This document shows positions 42,533 to 51,130 of a DNA stretch of 64,000 nt, one piece after another. Origin of the DNA: Bradyrhizobium sp. 164 (GTDB lineage Bacteria > Pseudomonadota > Alphaproteobacteria > Rhizobiales > Xanthobacteraceae); assembly GCF_023073715.1 (NCBI RefSeq), contig NZ_JADPKA010000029.1, forward strand, positions 62,001-126,000, given 5' to 3'. The translations under genes were made by a program, and so were the position numbers. How positions within the stretch are numbered: position 1 is the first letter of the stretch; each line of letters opens with the position of its first letter. Under the pieces are notes generated by a model, which worked only from the letters and a program-made list of their open reading frames with translations, was not told the origin of the DNA and did no database searches.

Positions 42533-42840
42533 GGCACGTCGCGCTCCCAGGTGGGGTCGCCGAGCGCGTCGCCCAGCACCTGCCGTGCTGCGGCAACGTT
42601 GGTCGGATGTAGTTCCGCGGCCTTCGCAAAGGCCTTCACGGTCTCGTCATCGCGCAGCACGAAATCGAGCACGCTGAGGAGAAAATTGGGGTCCGAGGCA
42701 GCATTGCGCAGGGTCTCCGGACCGACCCCTGTCTCAGCCAGGAACAGGCCCAGCCGCTCGGGCTCGCCGGCGACGAAGGACAGTGCTTGAATCGCAACGA
42801 TTTCAGCGACTTCGCGGGGGTTGTGAACAGGCTTTTTCAC
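42529..42840 (-). CDS. DUF3572 family protein
   Basis: The 103-residue cytosolic protein starts with MKKPVHNPREVAEIVAIQALSF and is all helical, with a helix pattern GLFLAETGVGPETLRNAASDPNFLLSVLDFVLRDDETVKAFA. It matches the alphaproteobacterial DUF3572 family, usually found next to dinB and divK as here. The stop overlaps the dinB start. Function is unknown. It is divergent from divK across 241 bases. Confidence 0.88.
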   Translation of the reverse strand: MKKPVHNPREVAEIVAIQALSFVAGEPERLGLFLAETGVGPETLRNAASDPNFLLSVLDFVLRDDETVKAFAKAAELHPTNVAAARQVLGDALGDPTWERDVP

Positions 42841-43081
42841 GCGGCCGGTTTGCCTTTCCGTTAACTTTCAGTGTCTACTTTGGAATCATCATGCCCGAGT
42901 CTTCGCCTCGAGTCTTGCGACCCCCGACAAGCAACTGGAAACCAAATCGCAGAAAGTCGGCCCTCGGGTTTAACGAAACTAGAGCGAATCTGAGGCTAGT
43001 TTGAATCCAGTTTTCGAAGCGCCGGGGAGCGGCGCCTGAGGCGTCACATGTATGGGTCTGCGGACCAAACAGGAGGGCGGG

Positions 43082-43447
43082 ATGGCTAAGACCGTCCTGA
43101 TTGTGGAAGACAACGAGCTTAACATGAAGCTCTTCCGCGACCTGTTGGAGGCACACGGCTACCAGACCACTGGCACCAGCAACGGCTACGAGGCGCTTGA
43201 CCTCGTTCGCAAGATGCGGCCGGACCTCGTGCTGATGGATATCCAATTGCCGCAGGTCTCGGGACTCGAGGTGACGCGGTGGATCAAGGACGATCCGGAG
43301 TTGCGCGCCATTCCCGTCGTTGCGGTCACCGCGTTCGCGATGAAGGGCGACGAAGAGCGTATCCGCGAGGGCGGCTGCGAGGCCTATTTGTCCAAGCCGA
43401 TCTCGGTCGGCAAGTTCATTGAGACGGTCCGGCGTTTTATCGGATAG
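43082..43447 (+). CDS. divK: Cell-cycle response regulator DivK
   Basis: The 121-residue single-domain receiver has the phospho-acceptor Asp53 in LVLMDIQLP, with the acidic pair Glu9/Asp10 in VLIVEDNE, Thr in VTAFAM and Lys in LSKPI. It is nearly identical in layout to Caulobacter DivK, a diffusible regulator controlled by PleC/DivJ kinases that feeds into CtrA. ATG 43082 follows AGGAGGGCGGG. It is followed by pleD 14 bases downstream, the standard alphaproteobacterial divK-pleD operon. Confidence 0.96.
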   Translation: MAKTVLIVEDNELNMKLFRDLLEAHGYQTTGTSNGYEALDLVRKMRPDLVLMDIQLPQVSGLEVTRWIKDDPELRAIPVVAVTAFAMKGDEERIREGGCEAYLSKPISVGKFIETVRRFIG

Positions 43448-43461
43448 GAAGTGAGTTCAAA

Positions 43462-44835
43462 GTGTCCGCGCGTATCCTGGTTGTCGATGACGTTCCTGCC
43501 AACGTGAAGCTCCTCGAAGCTCGTCTGTCCGCCGAATATTTCGACGTGATGACCGCGGCGAACGGCGCCGAGGCGCTGGCGATCAGCCGGCGCGCCGAAT
43601 GCGATATCATCCTGCTCGACGTGATGATGCCCGATATGGACGGTTTCGAGGTTTGCCGCCGTCTGAAGACCGATCCGGCCACCCACCACATTCCTGTCGT
43701 GATGGTCACCGCGCTCGACAGCCCCTCCGACCGCAACCGGGGGCTCGAAGCCGGCGCCGATGATTTCCTCACCAAACCCGTCTCCGACGTCGTGCTGATC
43801 GCGCGCGTGCGTTCGCTGACGCGGCTGAAGATGATGACGGACGAGCTGCGCATGCGCGCCATCACCTCGCTCGAGATCGGCATGCAGGCGCCGGAGCGCA
43901 GCGCCGTGGCCGACACCGGCAGGGGCGGCCGCATCCTCCTGGTCGACGACCGCGAATCCTCCTATGAGCGGCTGGGGACGATCCTCGCCGCCGAGCACAC
44001 CATCGACGTCGAGCCGAGCCCGACGGAGGCGCTGTTCCACGCCGCGGAAGGCAATTACGACCTCTTGATCGTCTCACTCGATCTCAACAATTTCGATGGC
44101 CTGCGGCTCTGCAGCCAAGCGCGCTCGCTGGAGCGCACGCGCCACGTTCCGATCCTGGCGATCGCCGACCCCGAGAACTCGACGCGGCTGCTCCGCGGCC
44201 TCGAGATCGGCGTCAACGACTATCTGCTGCGTCCGATCGACAAGACCGAACTCTTGGCGCGGGCCCGCACCCAGATCCGCCGCCGCCGCTACACCGATCA
44301 CTTGCGCGACAACGTGCAGAACTCGATCGAGATGGCGATCACCGACGCGCTCACCGGCCTGCACAACCGCCGCTACATGGAGAGCCATCTCGCCACGCTC
44401 GCCGAGCAGGCCGCGACCCGCGGCAAGCCGCTGGCGCTGATGATTCTGGACATCGACTACTTCAAGTCGATCAACGACAATTACGGCCACGATGCCGGTG
44501 ACGACGTGCTGCGCGAATTCGCAGTGCGGGTGCGCAAGTCGATCCGCGGCATCGACCTTGCCTGCCGCTATGGCGGGGAGGAATTCGTCATCGTGATGCC
44601 GGAGACCGATCTCCACGTCGCCGGCATGGTCGCCGAGCGCCTGCGCCGCTCGATCGCGGGCGAGCCGTTTGCGATCCACAAAGGGACGAAGCGCATCGAG
44701 GTCACGATCTCGATTGGCCTGACTACGCTGGAGCAGAAGGGCGAGGCGGTCGGCGACGTCCTCAAGCGCGCCGACACCGCGCTCTACCGCGCCAAGCACG
44801 ACGGTCGCAACCGCGTGGTGTCGCAGGCGGCGTAA
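43462..44835 (+). CDS. pleD: Response regulator diguanylate cyclase PleD
   Basis: The 457-residue protein has REC1 (residues 1-120, acceptor Asp53), REC2 (about 155-275) and a GGDEF cyclase (about 290-457) with GGEEF at 371-375 and an inhibitory RxxD site (RGID, 362-365) just before it. REC2 has Ser205 where a phosphorylated Asp would be, as in Caulobacter PleD, where it serves dimerisation. It makes cyclic di-GMP on phosphorylation, driving the swarmer-to-stalk-type transition. The start is GTG at 43462, 14 bases after divK. Both genes probably share a transcript. Confidence 0.95.
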   Translation: MSARILVVDDVPANVKLLEARLSAEYFDVMTAANGAEALAISRRAECDIILLDVMMPDMDGFEVCRRLKTDPATHHIPVVMVTALDSPSDRNRGLEAGADDFLTKPVSDVVLIARVRSLTRLKMMTDELRMRAITSLEIGMQAPERSAVADTGRGGRILLVDDRESSYERLGTILAAEHTIDVEPSPTEALFHAAEGNYDLLIVSLDLNNFDGLRLCSQARSLERTRHVPILAIADPENSTRLLRGLEIGVNDYLLRPIDKTELLARARTQIRRRRYTDHLRDNVQNSIEMAITDALTGLHNRRYMESHLATLAEQAATRGKPLALMILDIDYFKSINDNYGHDAGDDVLREFAVRVRKSIRGIDLACRYGGEEFVIVMPETDLHVAGMVAERLRRSIAGEPFAIHKGTKRIEVTISIGLTTLEQKGEAVGDVLKRADTALYRAKHDGRNRVVSQAA

Positions 44836-45171
44836 AGGCTACTGCGACACAATAATTGCGAAAACAACCCCATGCACAGTAGCCGGCGCTAGTCGGATCA
44901 ATGGCCTACGCGGGTAGCAAAGCGGCTGACGCCGACAGCAAGTCCGTTTGACACGTCGGGCAAAACAGGCGCATTCTGCTATCATCCCGAACATCCTACA
45001 AACTCCGCTGTCATTCCCCGCCAACGGGTCGTGCCTTCGGCGAGCCCGATGACAGGCTCCAGCGGGGGAATCCTGTACGCCCGCGGCTTTTCGGTTCTAG
45101 CCTCAGTGTCTCTTGAATACTGGATCACCCGCTTTCGCGGGTGATGACAGCAAGCGATATGGCGACAGCAG
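44836..45171. repeat. Intergenic region with hairpin repeat after pleD
   Basis: No gene lies in this 336-base gap between convergent genes. The end holds a perfect hairpin, TCACCCGC-TTTC-GCGGGTGA (45125-45144), in the context TGGATCACCCG...GATGACAG, a pattern of many Bradyrhizobium intergenic repeats. An imperfect repeat near 45011 (TCATTCCCCGCC and GGCTCCAGCGGGGGAAT) pairs with itself. It may serve as the terminator for both genes. Confidence 0.55.
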
Positions 45172-45780
45172 CTAGTCTGGCGCGCGCTTGCTCCCCTTCA
45201 TTGGTTTCTTCGCATCGCTACCGACATCCACCCCTGCATTCCGCAGCAGCACTTTCGCCGCTTCTTTCGCCGCCCTGGCCATCGCAGGATCGTCGCGCAC
45301 GAGGTCCTGCGCGATGGAGCCGTCGACCAGCAGCACGAGCTGGGTTGCCAGCGCCTCCGCGTCCGCAACGCCGAGCTCGTTCAGGCGATCGCGAAACCAG
45401 ACGCGGCGGCTCTCCTTGAAGGCGATCGCGATCTTCTTCACGGCGCGGTCCTGTGGCCCGAGCTCGGCCACCGCATTCACGAACGGGCAGCCGCGAAAAT
45501 CCTTGGCCGCAAACCGCCGCTCCAGCGAATCGAACGTCGCAAGGATCTGCTCGGCCGGCGGTTTGTCGGACGCGCGCGCGTGCACGAAGCGGCGCTCGAG
45601 GTAAGCCGCGATCAGCGCGTTCTTGGAGGGGAAGTGGTTGTAGAGCGTGCGCTTGGAGATGCCGATCTCGGCTGCAATGGTGTCGACGCCGATGGCGCGA
45701 ATGCCTTGCAGGTAGAACAGCTTATCGGCGGTCTCGAGGATCCGCTCTTTCATCGTCTGTGGGGCGGGCGGGGGAGCCAT
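45172..45780 (-). CDS. TetR family regulator
   Basis: The 202-residue regulator has an N-terminal TetR-type HTH (IGVDTIAAEIGISKRTLYNHFPSKNAL, about residues 33-57) and a ligand-binding C-terminal domain. ATG at 45780 was chosen because the first 19 residues of the longer frame (from 45837) would overlap the operator. It is divergent from an MFS transporter; the intervening palindrome TACACAGGTCTGTGTA lies about 60 bases upstream of both starts, so it probably represses itself and the transporter. The effector is unknown. Confidence 0.92.
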   Translation of the reverse strand: MAPPPAPQTMKERILETADKLFYLQGIRAIGVDTIAAEIGISKRTLYNHFPSKNALIAAYLERRFVHARASDKPPAEQILATFDSLERRFAAKDFRGCPFVNAVAELGPQDRAVKKIAIAFKESRRVWFRDRLNELGVADAEALATQLVLLVDGSIAQDLVRDDPAMARAAKEAAKVLLRNAGVDVGSDAKKPMKGSKRAPD

Positions 45781-45832
45781 GCGGTAGCGCGCGTCCTGTT
45801 CGCTTGACAGCACCGGCCCTTTGTAGCCTAAG

Positions 45833-45848
45833 TACACAGGTCTGTGTA
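45833..45848. promoter_or_regulatory. Candidate TetR operator TACACAGGTCTGTGTA
   Basis: The inverted repeat TACACAG-GT-CTGTGTA (7-2-7) lies between the divergent tetR and MFS genes, 53 bases from the tetR start and 63 from the MFS start. Its position and symmetry fit a repressor site controlling both promoters. Protein binding has not been shown. Confidence 0.65.
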
Positions 45849-45910
45849 ACCAAAATCAACGGCAAAAGCAGACGGCGGCGTTCGCGCCGTGCCCAAAAGG
45901 GAGAAGAAAA

Positions 45911-47143
45911 ATGCCCCTGTTGCAGGTTCTGCGTCCGACATTGCCGATCCTGATCGGCGCCTCGATCATGCTGACCCTGAGCATGGGGCTGCGGCAGTCG
46001 CTCGGCATCTTCCTGCAACCGCTGACGCATGACATCCACATCTCGGTGTCGGATTTCACGTTGGCGCTGGCTGTGCAAAACCTCGCCTGGGGCTTTCTCC
46101 AGCCGCTGGCCGGCGCGATGACGGTGCGTTACGGCTTCCGTCCCATCATGATCGTGGGCGCGCTGATGTACATCGTGGGCCTCTCTCTGATGGCGACGGC
46201 CAATGGGCTCGTCAGCGTGATGATTGGCGGCGGCGTCCTGATCGGGACTTCGCTGGCCTGCACCGCGGCGGCGATCGCGATGTCGGTAGCGGCGCGTGCT
46301 GTGCCCGAAACCGTGCGCTCGACGGTGCTCGGCATCGTCTCCGGTGCGGGCTCGCTCGGCGCGCTGTTGTCGGCGCCGATCGGGCAGATGCTCAACGAGA
46401 GCTTTGGCTGGCGCATTGGCCTTGCCGGCTTCGTCATCATGTCGGTACTGATGATACCGGCGGCGTGGTATGCCGGACGCGTCGACCAGATCCCGCTGCC
46501 CAAGCCCGCGGCCGATGACATCAGCGATGCCAATGCCATGGCTGCGGCGAGGACCGCGTTCGGTAACGCGTCTTTCGTGGTGATGACCTGCGCCTATCTC
46601 GTCTGCGGCATGCAGCTGGTGTTCCTCACCACGCATCTGCCGTCGTATCTGGCGATCTGCGGTCTCGATCCGATGCTGAGCGCACAGACGCTCGGCATGA
46701 TCGGCGGCTTCAACGTGCTGGGCTCGCTGTTCTTCGGCTGGGCCGGCCAACGCTGGAACAAGCTGGCGCTGCTGGGCGCGATCTACATCCTGCGCTCGCT
46801 GGCGCTCGCCTGGTATTTCATGCTGCCGGCAACGCCATTCTCGACGCTGCTGTTCGGCGCGATCATGGGCTTTCTCTGGATGGGCGTCGGCCCGCTGGTT
46901 GCGGGCGCCGTCGCCGAGATGTTCGGCCTGCGCTGGCAGGCCATGATCCAGGGCCTCGCCTTCATGAGCCACCAGATCGGCAGCTTCCTCGGCGCCTACG
47001 GAGGAGGGGTGCTCTACGACGCGCTCGGCTCATACACCATGGCCTGGCGCATCGGCGTCGCGCTCGGCCTCGCCGGCGGCATCGTGCAGGTCGCGTTCGC
47101 GCTGATCCGGCCGTCGCAGCCGCCGGTGTTGAAGGCGGCGTAG
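45911..47143 (+). CDS. MFS transporter (12-TM)
   Basis: The 410-residue transporter has 12 predicted helices and MFS motifs (GLRQSLGIFLQPL, AGAMTVRYGFRPIMIVGALMY, SVAARAVPETVRSTVLGIVSGAGSLGALL), similar to the OFA/monocarboxylate-type subfamily. It lies under a TetR gene with an obvious operator, so it likely exports or imports a compound sensed by TetR. A short copy of its last part (41 bases) recurs at 56016. Substrate unknown. Confidence 0.9.
   Translation: MPLLQVLRPTLPILIGASIMLTLSMGLRQSLGIFLQPLTHDIHISVSDFTLALAVQNLAWGFLQPLAGAMTVRYGFRPIMIVGALMYIVGLSLMATANGLVSVMIGGGVLIGTSLACTAAAIAMSVAARAVPETVRSTVLGIVSGAGSLGALLSAPIGQMLNESFGWRIGLAGFVIMSVLMIPAAWYAGRVDQIPLPKPAADDISDANAMAAARTAFGNASFVVMTCAYLVCGMQLVFLTTHLPSYLAICGLDPMLSAQTLGMIGGFNVLGSLFFGWAGQRWNKLALLGAIYILRSLALAWYFMLPATPFSTLLFGAIMGFLWMGVGPLVAGAVAEMFGLRWQAMIQGLAFMSHQIGSFLGAYGGGVLYDALGSYTMAWRIGVALGLAGGIVQVAFALIRPSQPPVLKAA
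47022..47062 (+). repeat. Segment of MFS gene shared with 56016-56056
   Basis: The 41-base stretch around CTACACCATGGCCTGGCGCA inside the MFS gene also occurs downstream at 56016-56056 with two substitutions. One copy is in the gene; the other is outside any gene, so it is a transposed or duplicated fragment. Confidence 0.6.
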
Positions 47144-47272
47144 GTGGGGTGTGTAGCCGTCAGCGTCAGCTTCGGAGGATGAACCGGATGTCACGTTGCT
47201 TGGTCGTGATCGGCCGGTTGTGACCCCTGTATAGTCCGGCCGTGCGGTGCAAGACGATTTCGACTCGCACCC

Positions 47273-47482
47273 ATGCTGGTCGAACGCATCGTTGCGCGCG
47301 CCGCACCTGCGCTCCAATTCGAGGATGATCATGACTCACCGACGACGGGAAATCTCTTTGCTCCGACCGGGCCATATAGCGTGGCGGGTGGATGGAAAAG
47401 GTACTGGGCCGACCGCGCATCGCGCTTCTTCCGTCCTGACCTTCGCGAGATCATCAAGAAGTATCGCCGTCACTTGAATTGA
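47273..47482 (+). CDS. Short ORF, possibly a dehydrogenase C-terminal remnant, 69 aa
   Basis: The product ends with a segment reading GNLFAPTGPYSVAGGWKRYW and the basic RFFRPDLREIIKKYRRH. The GNLFxP...GGW pattern is reminiscent of the C-termini of short-chain dehydrogenases, but the remaining ~250 residues are absent. The ribosome site is weak. Either it is a truncated gene or a real small protein; I favour a remnant. Upstream DNA (47144-47272) and downstream DNA (47483-47793, no gene seen) are AT-richer than the surroundings. Confidence 0.35.
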   Translation: MLVERIVARAAPALQFEDDHDSPTTGNLFAPTGPYSVAGGWKRYWADRASRFFRPDLREIIKKYRRHLN

Positions 47483-47793
47483 GCTCGCCTCAGTTGGTGG
47501 CCTCTTTATAATTCTACCGCACATCTGTTACGTTTCCTATTGGCCCGGTCCGCGATGATTTCGGCCCAATCCTACGAGGTCGTGCTGACATTTGAGATCG
47601 AACAGGTGCTCCGAGCCGCCGCCAATTTGTCGGCTCATCGACCCGATTGACCCGACTCGGACATGCAGGTCGTCCAGCAGCCATCTCGGACGCTGGGGGG
47701 GGCAGCTTAGCCGGCGGCGCAATGGCCAGGCAAGCAAGGAACCGATCGGCGAGGACCTACGTTTTAGAACCCACAATCAGAGGAGTCTTGACT

Positions 47794-48552
47794 ATGGCAG
47801 CAGGCACCCTCGCTCCACCCAAAGTCGTCTCGCGTGAGGAATGGCTTTCCGCACGTAGGGCATTGTTCGTCGAAGAGAAGGAGATGACGCACAAGCTCGA
47901 CGAACTTAGAGAAAAGCGACGCCATTTGCCGTGGGTAAAAATCGAGAAGCCCTACGTCTTCCAGGGACCGGATGGCGAGTACACGCTTGCCGATCTGTTC
48001 AATGGTCGCGGCCAACTCGCCGTCTATCACTTCATGCTGACCCCGGGCTCCGATCACGTTTGCAAAGGATGCTCGTTCGTCGCCGATCATTTCGACGCCG
48101 CGCGCAAGCACTTCCATGATGCCGACCTGTCATTTGCTGTGATTTCACGCGCGCCAATCGAGCGAATCGAGCAAGTGAAACGCGCTTTGGGCTGGACCTT
48201 TCCGTGGGTGTCATCCTATGGCAGCGACTTCAACTTTGATTTCGGGGTGTCATTCAAAAAGGAGGACCTGGCCGCTGGCACAGCCAAGTTCAATTACGAC
48301 ACGATCCCGCTCAAGAGCAGCGAAGACATGATGGGCGCCAGCATATTTGCCAAAAACGAGGCTGGCGAGATCTTCCACACGTACTCGGCATATTCCCGTG
48401 GCATTGAAAATTTGATGGGTGCCTTCATGTGGCTCGATCTCACGCCCAAAGGCCGCCATCAATTCGATGACGGCCACAGCCGGCTTAGTGACGACGGCCG
48501 GGACGTCCGAACGCTCGGGCGACCCAGCGGCGCGAGGACTGGCTGTCATTGA
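47794..48552 (+). CDS. DUF899 thioredoxin-like family protein
   Basis: The 252-residue protein fits the DUF899 family (AhpC/thioredoxin-like): VVSREEWLSARRALFVEEKEMTHKLDELREKRRHLPWVKIEKPYVFQGPDGEYTLADLF, VYHFMLTPGSDHVCKGCSFVADHF with the CxxC (CKGC), and IFAKNEAGEIFHTYSAYSRGIENLMGAFMWLDLTPKG. ATG 47794 follows AGAGGAG. The tail after LTPKGRHQ diverges from the usual WVRHHDRY-type ending and continues to a distant stop, so the C-terminus may be altered. A redox role is likely, but the reaction is unknown. Confidence 0.88.
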   Translation: MAAGTLAPPKVVSREEWLSARRALFVEEKEMTHKLDELREKRRHLPWVKIEKPYVFQGPDGEYTLADLFNGRGQLAVYHFMLTPGSDHVCKGCSFVADHFDAARKHFHDADLSFAVISRAPIERIEQVKRALGWTFPWVSSYGSDFNFDFGVSFKKEDLAAGTAKFNYDTIPLKSSEDMMGASIFAKNEAGEIFHTYSAYSRGIENLMGAFMWLDLTPKGRHQFDDGHSRLSDDGRDVRTLGRPSGARTGCH

Positions 48553-48751
48553 CGGTCACTGGCGACATCACTGGGTTAGGAGAGCTTCATGTCCGCACTC
48601 GGCGGTAACCCGAAAGTCCCGCAATCAGGAGCAGAGCGGCGCGATTAGCCCTTAGCTATAGCAGGCAGAACCATTTTCCGAACGCAACTACGGCGGTAGA
48701 CCGGACGCGCAACGACGCCTGCCTCAACGCCGCTTTTGACCCCCAAAGCAG

Positions 48752-49783
48752 TCACTCGTCTGGTGCTCGAGTTGACTGAGCGAGCTGAAAAACCAGCCGC
48801 CGGGCGCCATCGACCAGTTCTTGGACGACATCCGCTGCAGGCTTAATTTCATTCACTAAGCCGACGCCCTGTCCCGCTAGAAAATCCATCGAGTCCAGGT
48901 CGCCCGAGGCGTCTGGCGTCGGTGGAAAGCCCATGAAGCGCAAGAGTGGCGTCGCCCGGCCACCGACTTTCGTCTCGCCAATCTGCGGCTCATCGGCCCG
49001 CTGCTCACTGCCGCGCGCCTCATCTGGCAGCCAGCGTTCGACAAAGGGCGTGCGCAGTGTGCGATGAGGGGCATTGGGCCAGCCGTGACCGAAAAGCGTC
49101 GTCCGCACCGTGTAATCTTCCGCTGCATCGATAACCTTCTGTTTATAGACCGTATGCGCGTAGGCTTCTGTCGTAGCGATCAGCCTCGTTCCGATCATCA
49201 CGCCCTGCGCTCCGAGAGCGAGAGCGGCGGCGAAGCCCCGCGCATCCGCAATGCCTCCGGCTGCAATGACGGGAACTGGAGCCACCGCGTCGACGACCCG
49301 CGGTACCAGCGCCATTGTTGTAATATCGCCAGCCAGGTGGCCACCGGCTTCCACACCCTGAGCAACGATGGCATCGACCCCGGCATGAGCAGCTCTTCGC
49401 GCGTGGGCAACCGAGCCGACTTGGTCGATCAGTTTCACCCCTGCCGCTTGGGCTGGGCCTACAAAGGGAGTCGGATCGCCCCAAAAGGTCAAGAGGACTG
49501 GAACCCGCTCCTCGAGGCACACTTCGATGACCGCCTCGATTGGAAATGGCAGATGCGGTCCACTCAGCAATATACCGACCCCGAACGGCTTTTCGGTGAG
49601 CGATCGCAGGCGCCCAATCTCCTCGCGCAGCACCGGCGGCGGGTTGCCGCTAAATGACATAATGCCGAGTCCGCCAGCGTTGCTCACCGCTGCCGCAAGC
49701 TCGGGCCCGGTGATAAACCCCATCGGTGCGGCAAAGACGGGCACATCAATCGCCAACAGATGGCAGAGCGCGGTGCGCAGCAT
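48752..49783 (-). CDS. Nitronate monooxygenase family protein
   Basis: The 343-residue TIM-barrel flavoprotein starts with TALCHLLAIDVPVFAAPMG, contains GGLGIMSFSGNPP, VDAIVAQGVEAGGHLAGD and PVIAAGGIADARGFAAALALGAQGVMIGTRLIAT. These are FMN-binding and active-site motifs of the NMO/2-nitropropane dioxygenase family. It oxidises nitronates, such as propionate 3-nitronate, with O2. The ATG at 49783 has a GGAGG site five bases upstream. It lies on the minus strand, divergent from no obvious partner. An imperfect repeat follows its start. Confidence 0.9.
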   Translation of the reverse strand: MLRTALCHLLAIDVPVFAAPMGFITGPELAAAVSNAGGLGIMSFSGNPPPVLREEIGRLRSLTEKPFGVGILLSGPHLPFPIEAVIEVCLEERVPVLLTFWGDPTPFVGPAQAAGVKLIDQVGSVAHARRAAHAGVDAIVAQGVEAGGHLAGDITTMALVPRVVDAVAPVPVIAAGGIADARGFAAALALGAQGVMIGTRLIATTEAYAHTVYKQKVIDAAEDYTVRTTLFGHGWPNAPHRTLRTPFVERWLPDEARGSEQRADEPQIGETKVGGRATPLLRFMGFPPTPDASGDLDSMDFLAGQGVGLVNEIKPAADVVQELVDGARRLVFQLAQSTRAPDE

Positions 49784-49843
49784 GACAGCCTCCATTGCAT
49801 TCGGTGTACCCCCGCCACCGCAGCGGAAGTAAACATCGCCCAG

Positions 49844-49927
49844 AGGGCGGACTCAAGGTGGCGCGTGCTCCAACAATCCGGTGTTGGCCCTGAGCGGTAT
49901 TGCACCGCCACAAGAACTCGGTCGCTA
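49844..49927. repeat. Imperfect direct repeat, left arm
   Basis: The last part of this segment (GTATTGCACCGCCACAAGAA and CTCGGTCGCT) recurs with a few changes at 55979-56009; the preceding AGGGCGG...GCTCC stretch also aligns weakly with 55888 on. Both copies are outside genes. The arms flank a roughly 6-kb block (49.9-55.9 kb). Confidence 0.5.
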
Positions 49928-50003
49928 ACAGGACATAGCGGAAATTGTCCGACAACCGACTATTGTAGAGGGCGACGCTCGTGATCCAAACCGGACTACG
50001 GTG

Positions 50004-50900
50004 TTAATGTTTGCCGATAAACGTAAGGACAGCCTGGTCGTACGCGTCAGGAGCTTCTGCAGGCACGGTGTGCGAACTTCCGGCAATGATGATCCTCTCG
50101 CGGTTTGGTAGGCAGGTCTCTAGCTGGTCGACAATTCGATAGAAGAATTTGGGACTTCGCTCGCCATTGGACAGAAGCGTTGGCGCATTGATCGACTTGG
50201 CCATTTCGCACGTGAACGCCGGCCTCGGGCGTTTTGTTGTGGCGTCGGCTTGAAAGGACGCCACGTTATCGAAGTTCATCTTCTGGTCGGCAATGGATCG
50301 ACGTTCATAGGCGCCCGGTCCGCCGACGGCGTTCACGAACAGCGGTATGCCGGTTTTCACGTCGCCTGCCTTGACTGCCTCCCTCGCCGGTGCCTGGGCA
50401 TTGCCCCACTCTTTCAACATGTCGCCGAGCCCGGGAACGCCGGCCAGGATGCCCGTCGCGGGCGGTTCGTTGAGCGTCAGGCTGACCAACTTTTCCGGAT
50501 GCACGGCGGCAAAGAAAAGCGCCGCATGCGCGCCAGACGAATGCGCAACGACCCTGACCTTCGACAAGCCTAGAGCCCGCACAAACGCGGCAAGATCCTC
50601 GCCGTGCGCATCCGCAGCGCCATCCGGCATGCTCTCAGGACTTGCCTCATTTGGGAAGTGGTTGCGGCGGCTGTAGGCAATGGCGCGATAGCGATCGGCG
50701 AACTTTGGAAGATGCTGCAGCCACATTCGGTAATCTTGAAGACCGCCGTGAACAAATATAACCGGTTCGCCTTGACCAACTTCCACGTAGGCAAGTTCAG
50801 TCCCATTGGCAGTGACGCGCTTTATGTCTTCTGCGTGGGCGCTGGAAACCTCGAGAAAAATACACGACGCTGCGGCGAACTTAGCGACGAGGCGGAGCAT
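50004..50900 (-). CDS. Secreted alpha/beta hydrolase
   Basis: The 298-residue protein has a signal peptide (MLRLVAKFAAASCIFLEVSSAHA, cleavage near 23) and an alpha/beta-hydrolase fold: HGG at 51-53 (oxyanion hole), nucleophile elbow AHSSGA with Ser121, and a final catalytic His in GSSHTVPAE. It resembles periplasmic epoxide hydrolase/haloperoxidase-like lipolytic enzymes. The elbow has Ala where Gly is usual (GxSxG). A GGGAG site precedes ATG 50900. Substrate unknown. Confidence 0.88.
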   Translation of the reverse strand: MLRLVAKFAAASCIFLEVSSAHAEDIKRVTANGTELAYVEVGQGEPVIFVHGGLQDYRMWLQHLPKFADRYRAIAYSRRNHFPNEASPESMPDGAADAHGEDLAAFVRALGLSKVRVVAHSSGAHAALFFAAVHPEKLVSLTLNEPPATGILAGVPGLGDMLKEWGNAQAPAREAVKAGDVKTGIPLFVNAVGGPGAYERRSIADQKMNFDNVASFQADATTKRPRPAFTCEMAKSINAPTLLSNGERSPKFFYRIVDQLETCLPNRERIIIAGSSHTVPAEAPDAYDQAVLTFIGKH

Positions 50901-51130
50901 TGCAGTCTCCCTTATGGCTTATAGCCCCACGGCAGTGAGGCTAATTCGAGGCAATCTCAGGGCTGGTGGCCCGCCCTTATTTTTGTCTGCCGGGCCAGGC
51001 GCTGGAGGTGTTGGCGCATGTGGCAACTCGGCAGTGCATTCGCTCATTGCGGGTCCTCAATTCGCGTTACGAAACTATCGGGGCGTTCGCGGCGAAATAC
51101 GCGTGTGGCGAAGGAAGGCGATGCTCGTCT

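Noticed and set aside
45722..46972. 416-codon minus-strand frame opposite the MFS transporter
   Set aside because: It is antisense to a clear transporter, His/Arg/Gln-rich, with no domain.
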